Assembly: GCF_002776525.5 (NCBI RefSeq)
Contig: NC_045443.1
Coordinates: forward strand, 59,926,129-59,990,128
Direction: 5' to 3'
From: Piliocolobus tephrosceles
Taxonomy: Eukaryota > Chordata > Mammalia > Primates > Cercopithecidae
DNA length: 64,000 bases
Under the pieces are notes generated by a model. It saw nothing but the letters and a program-made list of their open reading frames with translations. It had not been told where the DNA came from and searched no databases. Position numbers and translations under genes: made by a program. This document shows, piece by piece, positions 23,706 to 35,350 of this stretch. Positions within the stretch are counted from its first letter, which is position 1; every line of letters begins with the position of its first letter.

Positions 23706-24164
23706 AATTAATACTACCTTCTCTATGCAGAGGCTTTATTCGTATTTTCTTGTTCCATAATATATTTGCAAAACAAAAGCAAAGAGCCTCCTTGTTCAGC
23801 TGCTTTCTAAGTCTGGCTATGCTGTTCTGACTGATGCTCACTCACAAGCACCCCTTTCCCACCTCTGCCCTAGCGGGCTGGGTGCTGTCCTTACAGGCTC
23901 AGACATTCTCTATGAATATCTGAACTCGAGATCCCCATGCAGCCACACCCGATGCCCTTTTACTCTAACGAGCAGCAGTTATAGGACTTCTCCACCATAA
24001 ACATACTTTGTGTTTGTGGCAATTTTATACGTCCCTTCAGCAAAGCTTTGCTCACACTGTCCCCATGGCTGGGAGGCCTGCTAGCAAATCTCCCACATTT
24101 CTCTTTTAATCCACAAGCAACACTCTCCAGCTTAAAGTTCTCCACTGAATTCTCCTCATCTTAA

Positions 24165-24585
24165 AATAGAATCCAATGATGAGGCCCTCCATGATCTGGC
24201 CTTAGCACTCTGACGTCTTCGATCACTCCGATGTGCTCTTGTAACACTGGCTTTCTTGTTTTTTATGACATGCCAGGGGGCCTGGTCATTCCTTCTGTCT
24301 GGGCCACTCTTCCCTTTGATCCTGCCATGCTGGCTCCTGGGTATCACTCGGAAAGGCCTCACCTGACCACTCATCTAGAAGTCCAGTGTTCTCTGCTCCT
24401 GCTCATCCTGCTTCAGGGCTTCAAGCACAATCTGAAATGCTCTTAATTTGTTTACCTTCTGTCCCCACATCAGCTCCATAAAGGCACAGACTTTCTTCCT
24501 ATGTACCTCTCTATCTTTGTATCTACAATTGTGCAGGCACATGGTAGACACTAGCCAAATGGATGAATGAATGAATGAAGCCTGG
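24165..24585 (+). repeat. L2 LINE 3' end with tetranucleotide tail
   Basis: It runs from GAGGCCCTCCATGATCTGG through GGCCACTCTTCCC and CATCAGCTCCATAAAGG to (GAAT)n at 24563-24580. It is one of the better preserved L2 copies here. Confidence 0.85.
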
Positions 24586-24704
24586 CATGTCTCCCTTAGC
24601 ATGTCAGTTTCCCTCTAAAGATATCCCCCATTCACCCTGCCTTAATAGCTAGCTTTTCTATGGCTAAAATTCATGGCTGCATTCCCATTGGTGATACCTC
24701 TGAC

Positions 24705-24815
24705 ATATTTATATTTATATTTATAGTAATATTATATTATATTTATATTAATACATTTATATTAAATATTATATTTAATATATATTTACCTATTTATATT
24801 AAAATTTCAAGTTCC
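24705..24815 (+). repeat. AT-rich low-complexity tract
   Basis: About 110 bases of ATTT/ATATT-like sequence with many short self-complementary words. Confidence 0.9.
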
Positions 24816-25044
24816 CTTTATTAGTAGTATATATACAATAGTTATAAAATCATAAAAAATAACATTTATGATTCTCTTGTCTATTCCTTTCTCAGTTCCT
24901 TAGTACCACGTCAGAATGGCAGTTTTTTTTGTCACAGATATTCACCAGGGTATATGGTGTTACCAAAACAATTTTCTAACTTGGTTTAAAGGCAAGTTCC
25001 TCACTTAAAGTTCTTCCTAGTCTTTGCTGGATTCCTCCATTTCC

Positions 25045-25160
25045 AGGAAGAGCCCCTATTCTGATTGCTTAACCCACAGGCCAGAAACCTAGAGTTCACA
25101 CTTGGCATCATCTACATAAATCACTTCCCACGCTCTCCCTTGTAAGTCATGACCTTGAAC
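25045..25160 (+). repeat. L2 LINE fragment
   Basis: It follows an L2 internal segment: AGGCCAGAAACCTAGAG, then CTTGGCATCATC. Confidence 0.55.
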
Positions 25161-25164
25161 TACA

Positions 25165-25169
25165 GAGAG

Positions 25170-25227
<58 letters not shown>
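25165..25227 (+). repeat. Compound (CA)n(GA)n microsatellite
   Basis: A short CA run passes into about 24 GA units. Confidence 0.96.
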
Positions 25228-25228
<1 letters not shown>

Positions 25229-25484
25229 CCACTTGTTTCTCTAAGTCTTAATTCCCTTAGCAAGACTTCAAAGTCATTTAAGAGGAACGTGATCTCCTCT
25301 GGGGGGCATAACAGGACCTTCTCCCTTCGGGGACAGTATAATCTCAACGATTCACCCGTGCAGCTCCAATGACACACACCAGCATTCTTCCACTAACCTC
25401 TAGACATTGCCTTGGCTGCCTCTCCTCCCCTGGGGATCTTCCTTCCTGGAGTCTCTCTTCCCTGCTGGCAGAGCCCACTGTGGT

Positions 25485-25705
25485 ATTAAAGCACACCAGG
25501 CTTGGAGTCAGAGGTTCTGAAGTCACAGCTCAATCCTCATGTGAACTGGCTGTATGAACCTGGGAAAATCCCTCAGACCTCACTGAATCTGCCTCTTCAG
25601 CTGGATACTTCATAGGACGGTTGCAAGGATTAAGTGCAAACATGTCTGGGAACGTCTTTTGTGAAGGATAAGGTGCTATTTAGCCATCAGTTGTGGCTAT
25701 TAAGA
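25485..25705 (-). repeat. MIR SINE
   Basis: This is a nearly full reverse MIR: GGCTTGGAGTCAGAGG, AACTGGCTGTATGAACCTGG and GACGGTTGCAAGGATTAAG. Confidence 0.88.
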
Positions 25706-26584
25706 TCTTTGGAGCCTCATTCTTTCTTCAATGCAGAGGTGGAGCTAACAGGCAACTGTAAGCAGGAAGACACAGCACATTCCCATAGGAAAACCACTTC
25801 CTGCTGAGCAATCAAGCCACCTAATTCATACTTTTTCTACGGCAAGCATGAAGGAACATACCCGTGCAACTTTATCCAGAACAGTCCATTGTTCTCCTCT
25901 AACATGAGGACTCAGATACTCAGGGAAGGATGCCTCAGAGATAACAATCTAAAGAAGGTATAGTTGGGTTAGATTGAAATAGTCATAAAAGGAGGCTCTT
26001 TTTTTTTTTTTTTTTCCTTAGCTGAGAGCTCAGTGCTCCTCCAGCAGGGAGGAAAAAGCCACAGGCAGCCTTGTTTTCTTCTCATTAGAAACAAGTCCTA
26101 GCCCAGCAGAGGCACATTCCATAGGGGCTGGTTGGGTTTGAGTGGAGGCTGGAGCACAGAAACATCTTGGGTCCCCTTTCTTGCCTTCCTATAACAAAAT
26201 CTCAGCAGTTGCTTAAATCTCAGGAGGCCTGGGATGAACCACCACCCAGGCCTGGCTGGACAGGAACAGACACATGCCTGGAGCCCAAATGCGACTCCAG
26301 GCTTTTAAGAGCTTGGCATGACCCCAGTTAAGCAATTCTGGAATCCACAGAGACTCTCCCTTGACTCCCCTCTCCCCACACCCACTCTCCCGAGACCTTC
26401 CTGGAAAAAGCAATGCAGGATTGGCAACCACCTCGTGCTTCCTTTTTTCTGCCAGCCGCCTGTATTTCCAAAGCAATCAGGCCCTAAGCCTAACCACAGT
26501 GCTCAGTAAATGGAGGCTGCTTTCTGATTCTTTAAGCGACCTTACAGCAGGCAGCCAGCTCTTCCCCCGTCACTACGAAAAAGA

Positions 26585-26618
26585 GAGAGAGAGAGTGTGT
26601 GTGTGTGTGTGTGTGTGT
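26585..26618 (+). repeat. Compound (GA)n(TG)n microsatellite
   Basis: A GA run of about six units is followed by about 12 TG units. Confidence 0.96.
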
Positions 26619-27974
26619 TTCCTTTAAGGCAACACAAGAAGAGTTTGATGTTTGGTTAGATCTTACTATTATATTTTAAATGTCATCTTTTAAGAGTCTT
26701 TTTTTTTTTCCTGGTGTCTAAGATTCACTTTGCCTTTGGATGGAAACTGTCTGCTGGAAAGACAGAGCTGCGCTGTGAAGGAGAGTGAAGCTAAGGCACC
26801 CTTAACAGTGGCAAGCTCAAGTCAGAGTTATGGAGCAAGATCAGTTCCTGGGGTGAGTCTGAAGAGGCTGCGAAACATGCTCTATCCAGCTGGGAGTTTT
26901 GGGGCTTAGCATGTTTGGGGATGGACCCAACACCTCGCCCCAGGCTCACCACTGTATAACAGGCTTTAGGTATGCATAAATCTAGTTTTGGGGGTCATAT
27001 TTTGGCTCATTGGGTTCCTGAATTTATGTGTTGGAAGGTATTTTCAGTAGGTATCTGAATGATATGATCCCTGGGAAAGTTACCCTGTGGGGTGGAGGCT
27101 CTCTGAACAAACGCTACCTTGTTTTCTTTCTTTGGTTCTTGGAGTGTCCTTTAAATTCGTTGAAGCCTATAGGCCTTAAGCTGTGAACGACTTGATAGAC
27201 TTCTGCTAAGACAGTACAAGTTAGATTCAGGCACAAATAGTACCTTTCAATTGTGAGTGTGATTAATATTTGGCGATAAACAGAAGAGGGCTGGTAGCAG
27301 CCTAGCTTGTGCATACCTGGCTCCCTGTAATGAGAGAAACCACCTACTCATCTCCTTAGCCACATGAAAGGCTGCTGGCTTTTCTTCTCCAGGAAAACGC
27401 TCCATAATGGGGCCCAAGCTCTGGTCCCCGACAATGCAAGTGCCCTGGAGGAAGTCGCCTGATTGGTAGGGTTAATCCACAGTCCCTGGGAAAATGCCTA
27501 CCTCCCCACTACTCCCCATCAGCACACCTGAGCCAGACCCTGCCTAGGGTTCTGAGAGTGGTAACCATTCCTCTTTTCTGGCCTAAAGACTCTTCTCACC
27601 AAGACTATGGAGAATAGCAAGAGGCAACAGAGATTGATCTTTTTACTGGTCAATGTTCTTTGGGAGAGTCTATTGGGTTACAGCAGAGGTTTCACCAGTG
27701 GTAAGAAATATATCAATCCTGTTAACCCAATGTATGCACAAACAGATTGCAAAAAACAATATTTACCCTAAGTATGTGATATACACTGACATTTTCTTTC
27801 TATCCTGTGCTATTCAATTGTTTAAAATGCTGCTCTCCATATATTAAACTGATTTCACAATCCTGTGAATGGGTTCCTACCCACAGCTCAAAGTTTGGTA
27901 GAAGAACAGAACCTGCTCTAAGTAGCTTCCAAGGTAGGAGCTCAGGCTTTGACCAGATAAAAACAATGGGTTCT

Positions 27975-28085
27975 ATTGAATTCATTTGCAAATATTTCCT
28001 GAGCACCTAGTAGGTCCCAGGCACTGGCACTGGCATAAGTGCCGGGTATATGGAGTAGAATAAAGAAAACAAAGTGTAAGTCACC
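27975..28085 (-). repeat. L2 LINE 3' end
   Basis: The reverse L2 tail reads TTTCCTGAGCACCTAGTAGG, then CCCAGGCACTGG. Confidence 0.65.
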
Positions 28086-28386
28086 TTTTGATTCATAGGC
28101 AGAGTTCAGCAGCAGAAAAGGATTCACTTGGAAAAAAATTATTCAATCAGTATTTTTTTAAAAAGTAATCACATGTATGTACAAAACAGAACTAATAATA
28201 TTTCAGGATAAAACATTATGAATGTCTCTTAAGGAAATTCCAGATTTGTAAATTATTTCTGATTCAGTATCCACTTGATGTGCATTTACACTTGGCCATA
28301 ACAGCTTCATATTCTAATCAATAACATTTAGCTCTCTCCACGGATATGAATCAGAGACCCTTACTCCATGAGCACACAAATGTGGA

Positions 28387-28902
28387 GTGATTTCAGCTTT
28401 CTCAGGGACCATTTATTCTGAAATAAACATGAATTTCATTGACATTCCCTTTATACTGTATGAGATCAAGTCAATATATACAAATCAGGATATGAACAAA
28501 ATTGACCCCATAGCTACAAATGGTGGGGTGAAAATAGCAAACAGATTATTACAAAGAGGGTTTCTGCTGCACAGGCAGTTCCTCTGTGTCAGCCCTTGCA
28601 GCTTTCCCTCACGAAGCTTCTCCCACTCTGGTCAGGCGGATATTTGTATCATGGAGCAGAGTCCTGCAGTGTCCCCTGGGAGAAGCCACATGCAAGGACT
28701 TTACCCTATGCTACATCATTTCAAGACTTTCCATCTAAGTGCCTTTGAACTGATAACATTACACAGTGCAGAGCTCAAGTATCAGTGCTTTGAGTCTTCT
28801 GTTTTATCTTTAAAAACCATGAAAGTTTTGCACAAGTCTACACATGAAGTCCTTCTACCTCACTCCCAAAATTTTCAGGTGAAATACAGGCTTATCTTGT
28901 AG
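28387..28902 (+). other. Open frame of 171 codons, not supported as a gene
   Basis: This is the longest non-repeat open frame here. It has no recognisable domain, sits in an intron on the strand opposite PPM1H, and its length is near what chance gives in 64 kb of AT-rich DNA read in six frames. It is noted so that the stretch is not mistaken for an annotated gene. Confidence 0.15.
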
Positions 28903-29149
28903 CTTCCCATACTCTTCTGAAATCTTCCACTAACCCCCACATTATTCAGGCCCCCAAGGGAAGAAGCACAGGCCTGAGTAACAGCTGTTGATATTTACCA
29001 ATGGGAGGAAACCACACTCTTAGCTCCTGCATCAAGGTGGCCCTGTTGTTTCAGAGGATGGAGAGCAAAGGCAGCTGTTGTTAAATTTTCTGCTGTCACC
29101 TCATGCCCAGCAGTTAACGGATTTTCACATACCCCAATGTTTATTATAC

Positions 29150-29360
29150 AATCTTTTTGTTCCAGGCACTAAGGATTTATATTTTTTAAAACTTACATAA
29201 TCCTCACTGTAACACTGTAAGGTAGAGACAAACATTATCCTCATTACACAAATAAGAAAATGGAGGCATAAGAGAGGTCGTACATCTGGGGGGAAATAGG
29301 GGTCAAGCTCACTTCAGGTCTGTCCCAACTGCGTTACACTCTCAACCACACTTCTCTGCC
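29150..29360 (+). repeat. MIR SINE
   Basis: MIR order: CATAATCCTCACTGTAACAC, GTAAGGTAGAGAC, AATAAGAAAATGGAGGCA, then a diverged tail. Confidence 0.85.
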
Positions 29361-30144
29361 CCTCTGTGAAGAGCTAGGAATCTGCATAAATACCACAAAA
29401 TGACATGATATGCAAAAGAATGTTTAATTACTAATTCTCTTCCTGAAATTAAATTGTAAAAAAAAAATTTTAAAGCTCATCCTCACCTTCTAGGTTTTTA
29501 TAATGGTAAGTCTCATAGAAGTTAAAACATACCAATACTCCTAGGGTTGAAAACTAGGGTCGTCTCTTAACAATATGGCAGATGTACAAGGTCACTACAG
29601 AATTAGATTTAACCTGAGCTTTGGCATTCAAAGTGTTCAGGTGCAATAAAGTCAGACTCCAAATTTTCATACCTAGGCGCCCAGCTTTCCACAGCGTGAT
29701 CCAATGGGACCCCTTGGGGATGGGGTGTGTAGCATCTACTGAGGATGAGCAGGAATGTGAAACCATTAAGTTAAATGCCCTGGGCAGCATGGTCTCCCGG
29801 CCTATCCCATGTATTTATACTATGCGTGAAGGCCGGACTATCCAGGTTATGGGCACAAAAAAGGAAAAAGAGGAGGCCTAATCTGACCCTGGCCCACTGC
29901 TGTACCTGAAGGCTTTGCCATCCCTTACCAGCCACTGCCAGTCCAGTCTACTGGCACCTTATGAACAGTCACTGGCTCACTGCAGGCAGACATTCCCAAG
30001 CAATAGCAAGGGGATAACCGGGGCGAAGACCAGCAGCAGCCCAGGAGTCCCAATATTTTTACAGCCCAGGCTGCACGGTGCTCTTTAACCAATCACTTCT
30101 GCAAACTGTTGTTCATATCCATTGTAACACAGTCTAGGGCTGCC

Positions 30145-30285
30145 CAAAGCCAGTGTTTAAGGATATACAGCAATCGCCTGGGGAGCTGATTAAAAAATGC
30201 AGAATCCATAGGGATTCTAATGCAGCAGATAAGGTAGACCCTGGAATGTTTTCAGTAATTGCCCCAGATGACAAAGCTTCACTCT
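30145..30285 (+). repeat. MER5A (hAT-Charlie)
   Basis: It matches MER5A: CAGCAATCGCCTGGGGAGCT, GATTAAAAAATGCAGAATCC, then a diverged ATTCTAATGCAGCAG. Confidence 0.75.
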
Positions 30286-31324
30286 AGGTAAACCTTTGTC
30301 TATCAGTTTTGTGTGAAACTAATCATCCATATATGGCCCTGTCCTGACAGTAGACTGTAAACACCGTGAGGCTTGGGACTGTTTTTTTCTTCTTTGTATC
30401 TTCAGTGCCCAACCTGACACCTGGTTCACTGAATGAATAGTAGTTGAAACTGATTGTCTCACAGAGATGAAGCTCTGTGCCTTGTCCTTTAGGATGTCCT
30501 ATAGCATCTGATCTACCCTGGAAGACTGACGAGGCTGATCCCATCTCAGCAGAATCTGAATCGAGAATATGGCAGAATATTATTGCTTTTGCCAGAACAA
30601 CCAGATGAAGAACAAAAAGTGAATGTGCTCCATCCCCTCATGAGGTTTCTGAAGCTTTCCTTATGATCTGATCACAACAAAGGAGACAGGCAACTGACAA
30701 ACAACACGCTGGCCCTGAAACACTGCAGGCATCTTTGTTATCAGCCTTCCTGGCCCTTACAGGGAGATATGCATTCAGCTCTCCAGCAAGGAACAGACAC
30801 AAAACTTCAGCCTCTGTCTTAATAAGTCCTTGATTTACTTGTCTCAAGGTAAGAGGACAGTGGTGGTAGGTTGAGATTTTTCAGGGTTTGGAGTGGTGGC
30901 TTTCCAGCTCTTGTGTGTGGATTACTAGGGTAAGCCCAGAAGCGAGGAGTTTTAAACCAGCACCCCCAGATGATTTAGATGAAGATGCACTCAGGCCATC
31001 GCAGGTGAGCATCTTCATAGGATTATCAGCTCAAAACCAGCTGTGCCAGTTTCCTGCTGGGGAACCTGGGGAGCTGGGAAAAGCAGAAAATTTATCAAGC
31101 TCTGGTAAGAGTGAACTAATTATAACTGCTAAAGTGTTGGTTGGATGCAGGAAAATGTTTCCTTGGTGGGCTTGTGGGTACCTGGAAAATTTCAGGAGTG
31201 GCAGTGTACCTACTTCTCTGGAATTTCCTGAAAAATGGGATCCTAAAAATAGGCTGAGAATTGGCCCATGCGTCCTTTTTTTTTTTTTTTTTTCTTAAAT
31301 CACCTTTTAAGTCACTGATAAAAA

Positions 31325-31585
31325 TTTTATTTTTATTCATGTATTATTTATTTTGGATTCAGGAGGTACATGTGCAGGTTTGTTACACTGGTATATTGTG
31401 TGATGCTAAGGTTTGAGGTACAGATGGTCCCATCACCCAAGTGTCAGCATAGTACCCGATAGGTAGTTTTTCAGCTCACACCCCTCCCTCTTCTCCTAAT
31501 AGTCCCCTATATGTCCTGGATGTACATATTGTCAGTTCCGTGTTTCTGCCCTGTGTGTAATTTTCATACTTCACATTCCACCCTA
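31325..31585 (-). mobile_element. L1 3' end fragment (older L1M/L1PB type)
   Basis: It matches the reverse L1 3' end: GTACATGTGCAGGTTTGTTA, ATATTGTGTGATGCTAAGG, ATAGGTAGTTTTTCAGC. Confidence 0.82.
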
Positions 31586-31984
31586 AGGTGGGGCTCTTAA
31601 GGGTGGGAAAATAAAATTCTGTTCATTATTGGCATCGTTAGCCTGGTTCTCCATGAGCTGACTCCAATGTACTTACCCAGTTTCATAGTCTGCTTCGCTG
31701 CCCACCACTGCTCTCCACCCTCTCGCTCCCTCCTACATGACACTTATGTGAGCCTCCCAGGACCATTATCTAGCTGATATACACCAACATAACTGCACAC
31801 GAAGGGCTAAAACATTGAAACACTCCATGCTAGTCGGCAAACAATGGCTGTCTCAGTCTCCATGAATGCCCCCATCTGCTGCTCTGGACTCTCCCCTAGA
31901 ATCCCCAAGATGTAATAGTAAATAAAGGGTTAATGCCTGGCACAGCAGGGAGGCTTCTAGGACCCTGCTGCAGCCCAGCTGGGG

Positions 31985-32330
31985 CCTACTCATCCATTTT
32001 GATTGTCCAAATATTTTGAATATTACCCCTGGCTTCCAAATTCCCAAAACACACATCACATTTTCAGCCCTCTGGGCTTCTGCTGGCACAGTGCCCGTTG
32101 CTCAGAATGTCCTTCCCTCCAGCCTTCTTGAAACCCCTCTCATAATCCAGATCTTTGGTTCAAACAATCTTCCCCAAGATGTCCTCCCCAATCCCAGTCT
32201 CCCCTCTCAAAACAACTACTCCCTCCACCACAGCCACGGGCATTTTCTTCAAACCTTTGTGTATAACTCTTATCTTTTGTCTTCCTTTAGTTATTTATAT
32301 ACGTTCTAACAGATCTACTTCCCCCACTGC
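31985..32330 (+). repeat. L2 LINE fragment
   Basis: Its L2-type order is CTCTGGGCTTCTGCTGGC, AGTGCCCGTTGCTCAGAATG, CCTTCCCTCCAGCC, and CATAATCCAG.... A possible upstream piece lies at 31620-31740. Confidence 0.65.
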
Positions 32331-32389
32331 TGAAATTTGAAGAATAGGTTTAAAGGTGAAATGAGATTGTTCAATACATTTCCAGAAAG

Positions 32390-32695
32390 GCCGGGCGCAG
32401 TGGCTCACAACTGTAATCCCAGCACTTTGGGAGGCTGAGGCGGCCAGATCATCTGAGGTCGGGAGTTCACAACCAGCTTGACCAACATGGAGAAACCCCA
32501 TCTCTACTAAAAATACAGAATTAGCCTGTATTAGCGTGATGGCACATGCCTGTAATCCCAGCTACTCGGGAGGCTGAGGCAGGAGAATTGCTTAAACCCA
32601 GGAAGCGGAGGTTGCAGTGAGCCGGATCACGCCATTGCACTCCAGCCTGGGCAACAACAGTGAAACTCCATCTCAAAAAAAAAAAAAAAAAAAAA
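32390..32695 (+). repeat. AluS
   Basis: This is a full-length plus-strand Alu with A tail at 32675-32695. The target-site duplication TTCCAGAAAG lies at 32380-32389 and 32696-32705. A short imperfect duplication, TTAGCCTGTATTAGC, disturbs the second-arm start near 32521. Confidence 0.95.
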
Positions 32696-32867
32696 TTCCA
32701 GAAAGCCAGTCTTGGGCCACATGGCAATTTCTTTGGAGCTAACATAGTCCTATCTGATGAGATCCTTCCGATGCAAGGACATGCTTTAACCACAGACGGG
32801 TTTGACCCTCCCAGTTTCTTGGGTATGGTTTGGAAGACCACAGGAATACATTAAAAGTTCCAGCATC

Positions 32868-33186
32868 AGCTGGGTGCAGTGTGGCTCACACCTGTAATAC
32901 CAGCACTTTGGGAGGCCGAGGTGGTCAGATCACTTGAGTTCAGGAGTTCCAGACCAGCCAGGCCAACATGGTGAAACCCTGTCTCTACAAAAAATACAAA
33001 AATTAGCCTGCCATGTTGGTGCACGCCTATAGTCCCAGCTACTCAGGAGGCTGAGGCATCAAAATCACTTGAACCTGGGAGGTGGAGGTTGCAGTGGGCT
33101 GAGATCACACCACTGCACTCCAGCCTGGGCGACAGAGTGGAGTGAGACTGTCTCTTTAAAAAAAAAAAAAAAAAAGAAAGAAAAAA
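32868..33186 (+). repeat. AluS
   Basis: This is a full-length plus-strand Alu. The target-site duplication AGT(T)CCAGCATC flanks it, near 32857-32867 and 33187-33197. Confidence 0.94.
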
Positions 33187-33559
33187 AGTCCAGCATCTAG
33201 AGGCCAGAGGCAAATATAAGCAAGTCCCCAAACCAAAAAACATCCTATCAAATACAGTGCCTGGGACAGAGGGGCTGGCAACGGGCTTCCTGACTGTACT
33301 GATGGTGCCTCTTCTGACAGATAAGAGCTCTACCTTCTCTGTGCCAAACCCATCTTCATCTGCCACGCTGCAGGACAGACCTGCTAGGTAGAAGCAGCCA
33401 GCAGACCTGATCTGACTTTAGTTTCTTCTCGAAACTGCCTTCCTTTGTCTTTTTGTTTTGTAGCTTCTCATTACCTTGCAGAGGCAGCATTTCAGCAAAT
33501 AATAGATTGTAAACCTCCTGAGGCCAGCAGCAGCTCTTGCTGACCCTTTCACTCTCCAT

Positions 33560-34135
33560 AATAGCTAATGATGATAGTATTAGACACTCATCGTGCACTA
33601 TTATATGCCAGGCTTTGTTCAATGCACTCAACCTTACTAACCCATGATATCCCAACTATTATCAAGTACTGTTTTGTTTGTTTGTCTGAGATAGGATCTT
33701 GTTATTTTGCCCAGGCTGGAGTGCAGTGGTATGATCACAGCTCACTGCAGCCTTGACTTCCTGGGCTCAAGTGATCTGCCCACTTCAGCCCCCCAGGCAG
33801 CTGGGACTATAGGCACATGCCACCACGCCCAGAAAATTTTGGTATTTTTTGTAGAGACAGGGTCTCCCCATGTTGCCTAGGCTGGTCGTGAACTCATGGC
33901 CACAAAGGACCCGCTTCAGCCTCCCAAAGTGTTGGGATTACAGGCGTGAGCCACTACACCTGGCCTCAAGTACCATTATTAGCTTCATTTTACAAATGGG
34001 GAAGCCAAGTTGAGAGTGGCAAAATGATCTGAGGTGGGGATTGGCCCAGCTAGGCAGTCTGGCTCCAGCGTCCTTGCTCTTAACTGCTACTCAACATCTA
34101 CTGTGTAGTAGGTGTACAATACAAGTCTGTCAAAT
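33560..34135 (+). repeat. MIR SINE split by an Alu
   Basis: The 5' part (33560-33670) includes ATTATATGCCAGGCTTTG. The 3' part (33974-34135) includes TTTTACAAATGGGGAAGCC and CAGTCTGGCTCCAGCG. The two are continuous once the Alu and its duplicated target are removed. Confidence 0.85.
33671..33965 (-). repeat. AluJ/S inserted in a MIR
   Basis: This is a full antisense Alu. The target-site duplication TCAAGTAC lies at 33662-33669 and 33966-33973. Confidence 0.93.
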
Positions 34136-34984
34136 ATGTGAGAAGTGTCTACAGGGCCTTCTTGGTTAAAAGGACACTACTTTAAGAGAGATTTTTATAA
34201 GCACTTGACATCCCCAAACTTCCCCAGATGACTTGTAGCTATGTTCTCATCATATACATACTGTACAATCCCAAACACCAGTCACAGGGGACGCGCGGTA
34301 CACACACTCTGCTTAAGCATATGGGGATAATAGAGATAAATGCTGTGAGTGTTTGAAGGGTCTGAGTGGGGAAGAAAGGCTTGGAAGTAGTTCGGCCACT
34401 TTAGAACAATAAACTTTTACTCACTGAAGCAGAGAGACGTGTGTGAGTGCATTCATGCGTGCATGCGTGTGCAGGGTGAGTGATGATCAATAGGGAGCGA
34501 ACTGGTGGGGGCATCTCTTTTCTTTCTCCTCCCTGTGGTCTGACAAAGCCTGTCTGTCTTGGCTTGCAACCATTCGTAAAGACCCCATAGCTTCCACTGG
34601 CCTCCTGCGCAGGAGGGCAGGGAGCAGGGAGTCATTCATCAATGTCAGGAGATGTGCTGCACGCAGCAGGGCTCGCTTTCTTCCCTGCTGCTCCTGCAGC
34701 TAGAGCTGCAAATCTTGAAAAGATGCAGAACATGCACATAGCAAATAACCATTCATCATCTCAGCTCTGGAAGCCCCGGGAGAGGCCCCTCCCCATGTGG
34801 GGCTGACCCATTCTGACTTGGACTCCAGCCCCACTGGAATTTGGAACACAGGGACTTTTCAAGTGCCTAATCCCTGCCCCAGCCTATCCCCATCCTGGAT
34901 AATCTATTGAGGTTTGGGGTTAAAATTCTCTGAAATGATCCCCCCTGCCCCTTTCTCTACAAGGTCAGATTTTCAGAGGGCTTT

Positions 34985-35130
34985 CAGCAATCAGACTGCT
35001 GCCAAGGTGGCCCGTAATCATTAAATTATGAAAATACAAGTTGCTGAGAGGAAATGAATACCAGGTTTCACTAGGGAAAGGCCTGCTTTCTTGTGAAGTA
35101 ATTATAAAAGTAAAATATCATATTTCTCTG
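34985..35130. other. Possible conserved non-coding element
   Basis: This repeat-free intronic sequence contains CGTAATCATTAAATTATG, a dense cluster of homeodomain-like TAAT cores, followed by GAAGTAATTATAAAAG. It cannot code. Conservation is inferred only from its appearance. Confidence 0.25.
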
Positions 35131-35287
35131 GTGAGTATAAAAAGTCTCCTCATAAGGTAGGTCTGTGGCATGACAGCAACATCAGGATTTACACTGGGGT
35201 GGGACTGAGAGATCCTTCTGTGCCCCCCAAATGCCAGAGACATCTGTAGGTAAATTTCCGAAGACTGGGTTAAGAGTGATTAAAAGC

Positions 35288-35350
35288 AGAAAGAGGGAAA
35301 AGTACCCAGTTTGAATTTTTCAATTACTCTGTAAAACTCAAGAGTCAAGC
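35288..35350 (+). repeat. Donor segment of an inverted templated copy
   Basis: This 63-base stretch of unique intron reappears in reverse complement at 36555-36615. This copy sits in uninterrupted unique sequence and is therefore taken as ancestral. Confidence 0.93.

Noticed and set aside
28387..28902. 171-codon open frame as a possible intronic gene
   Set aside because: It has no domain, no repeat-derived coding origin and no splice or promoter context. In 64 kb of AT-rich DNA, frames near 160-170 codons are expected by chance.
29621..29881. 86-codon plus-strand frame ending in a Lys/Glu-rich tail
   Set aside because: I could not match it to any family, and nothing marks it as a processed pseudogene (no poly(A) tail, no target duplication).
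31261..31295. Poly(T) at 31269-31293 as the tail of a processed gene or Alu
   Set aside because: No Alu or cDNA-like body lies next to it. The L1 fragment to its right starts separately at about 31325.
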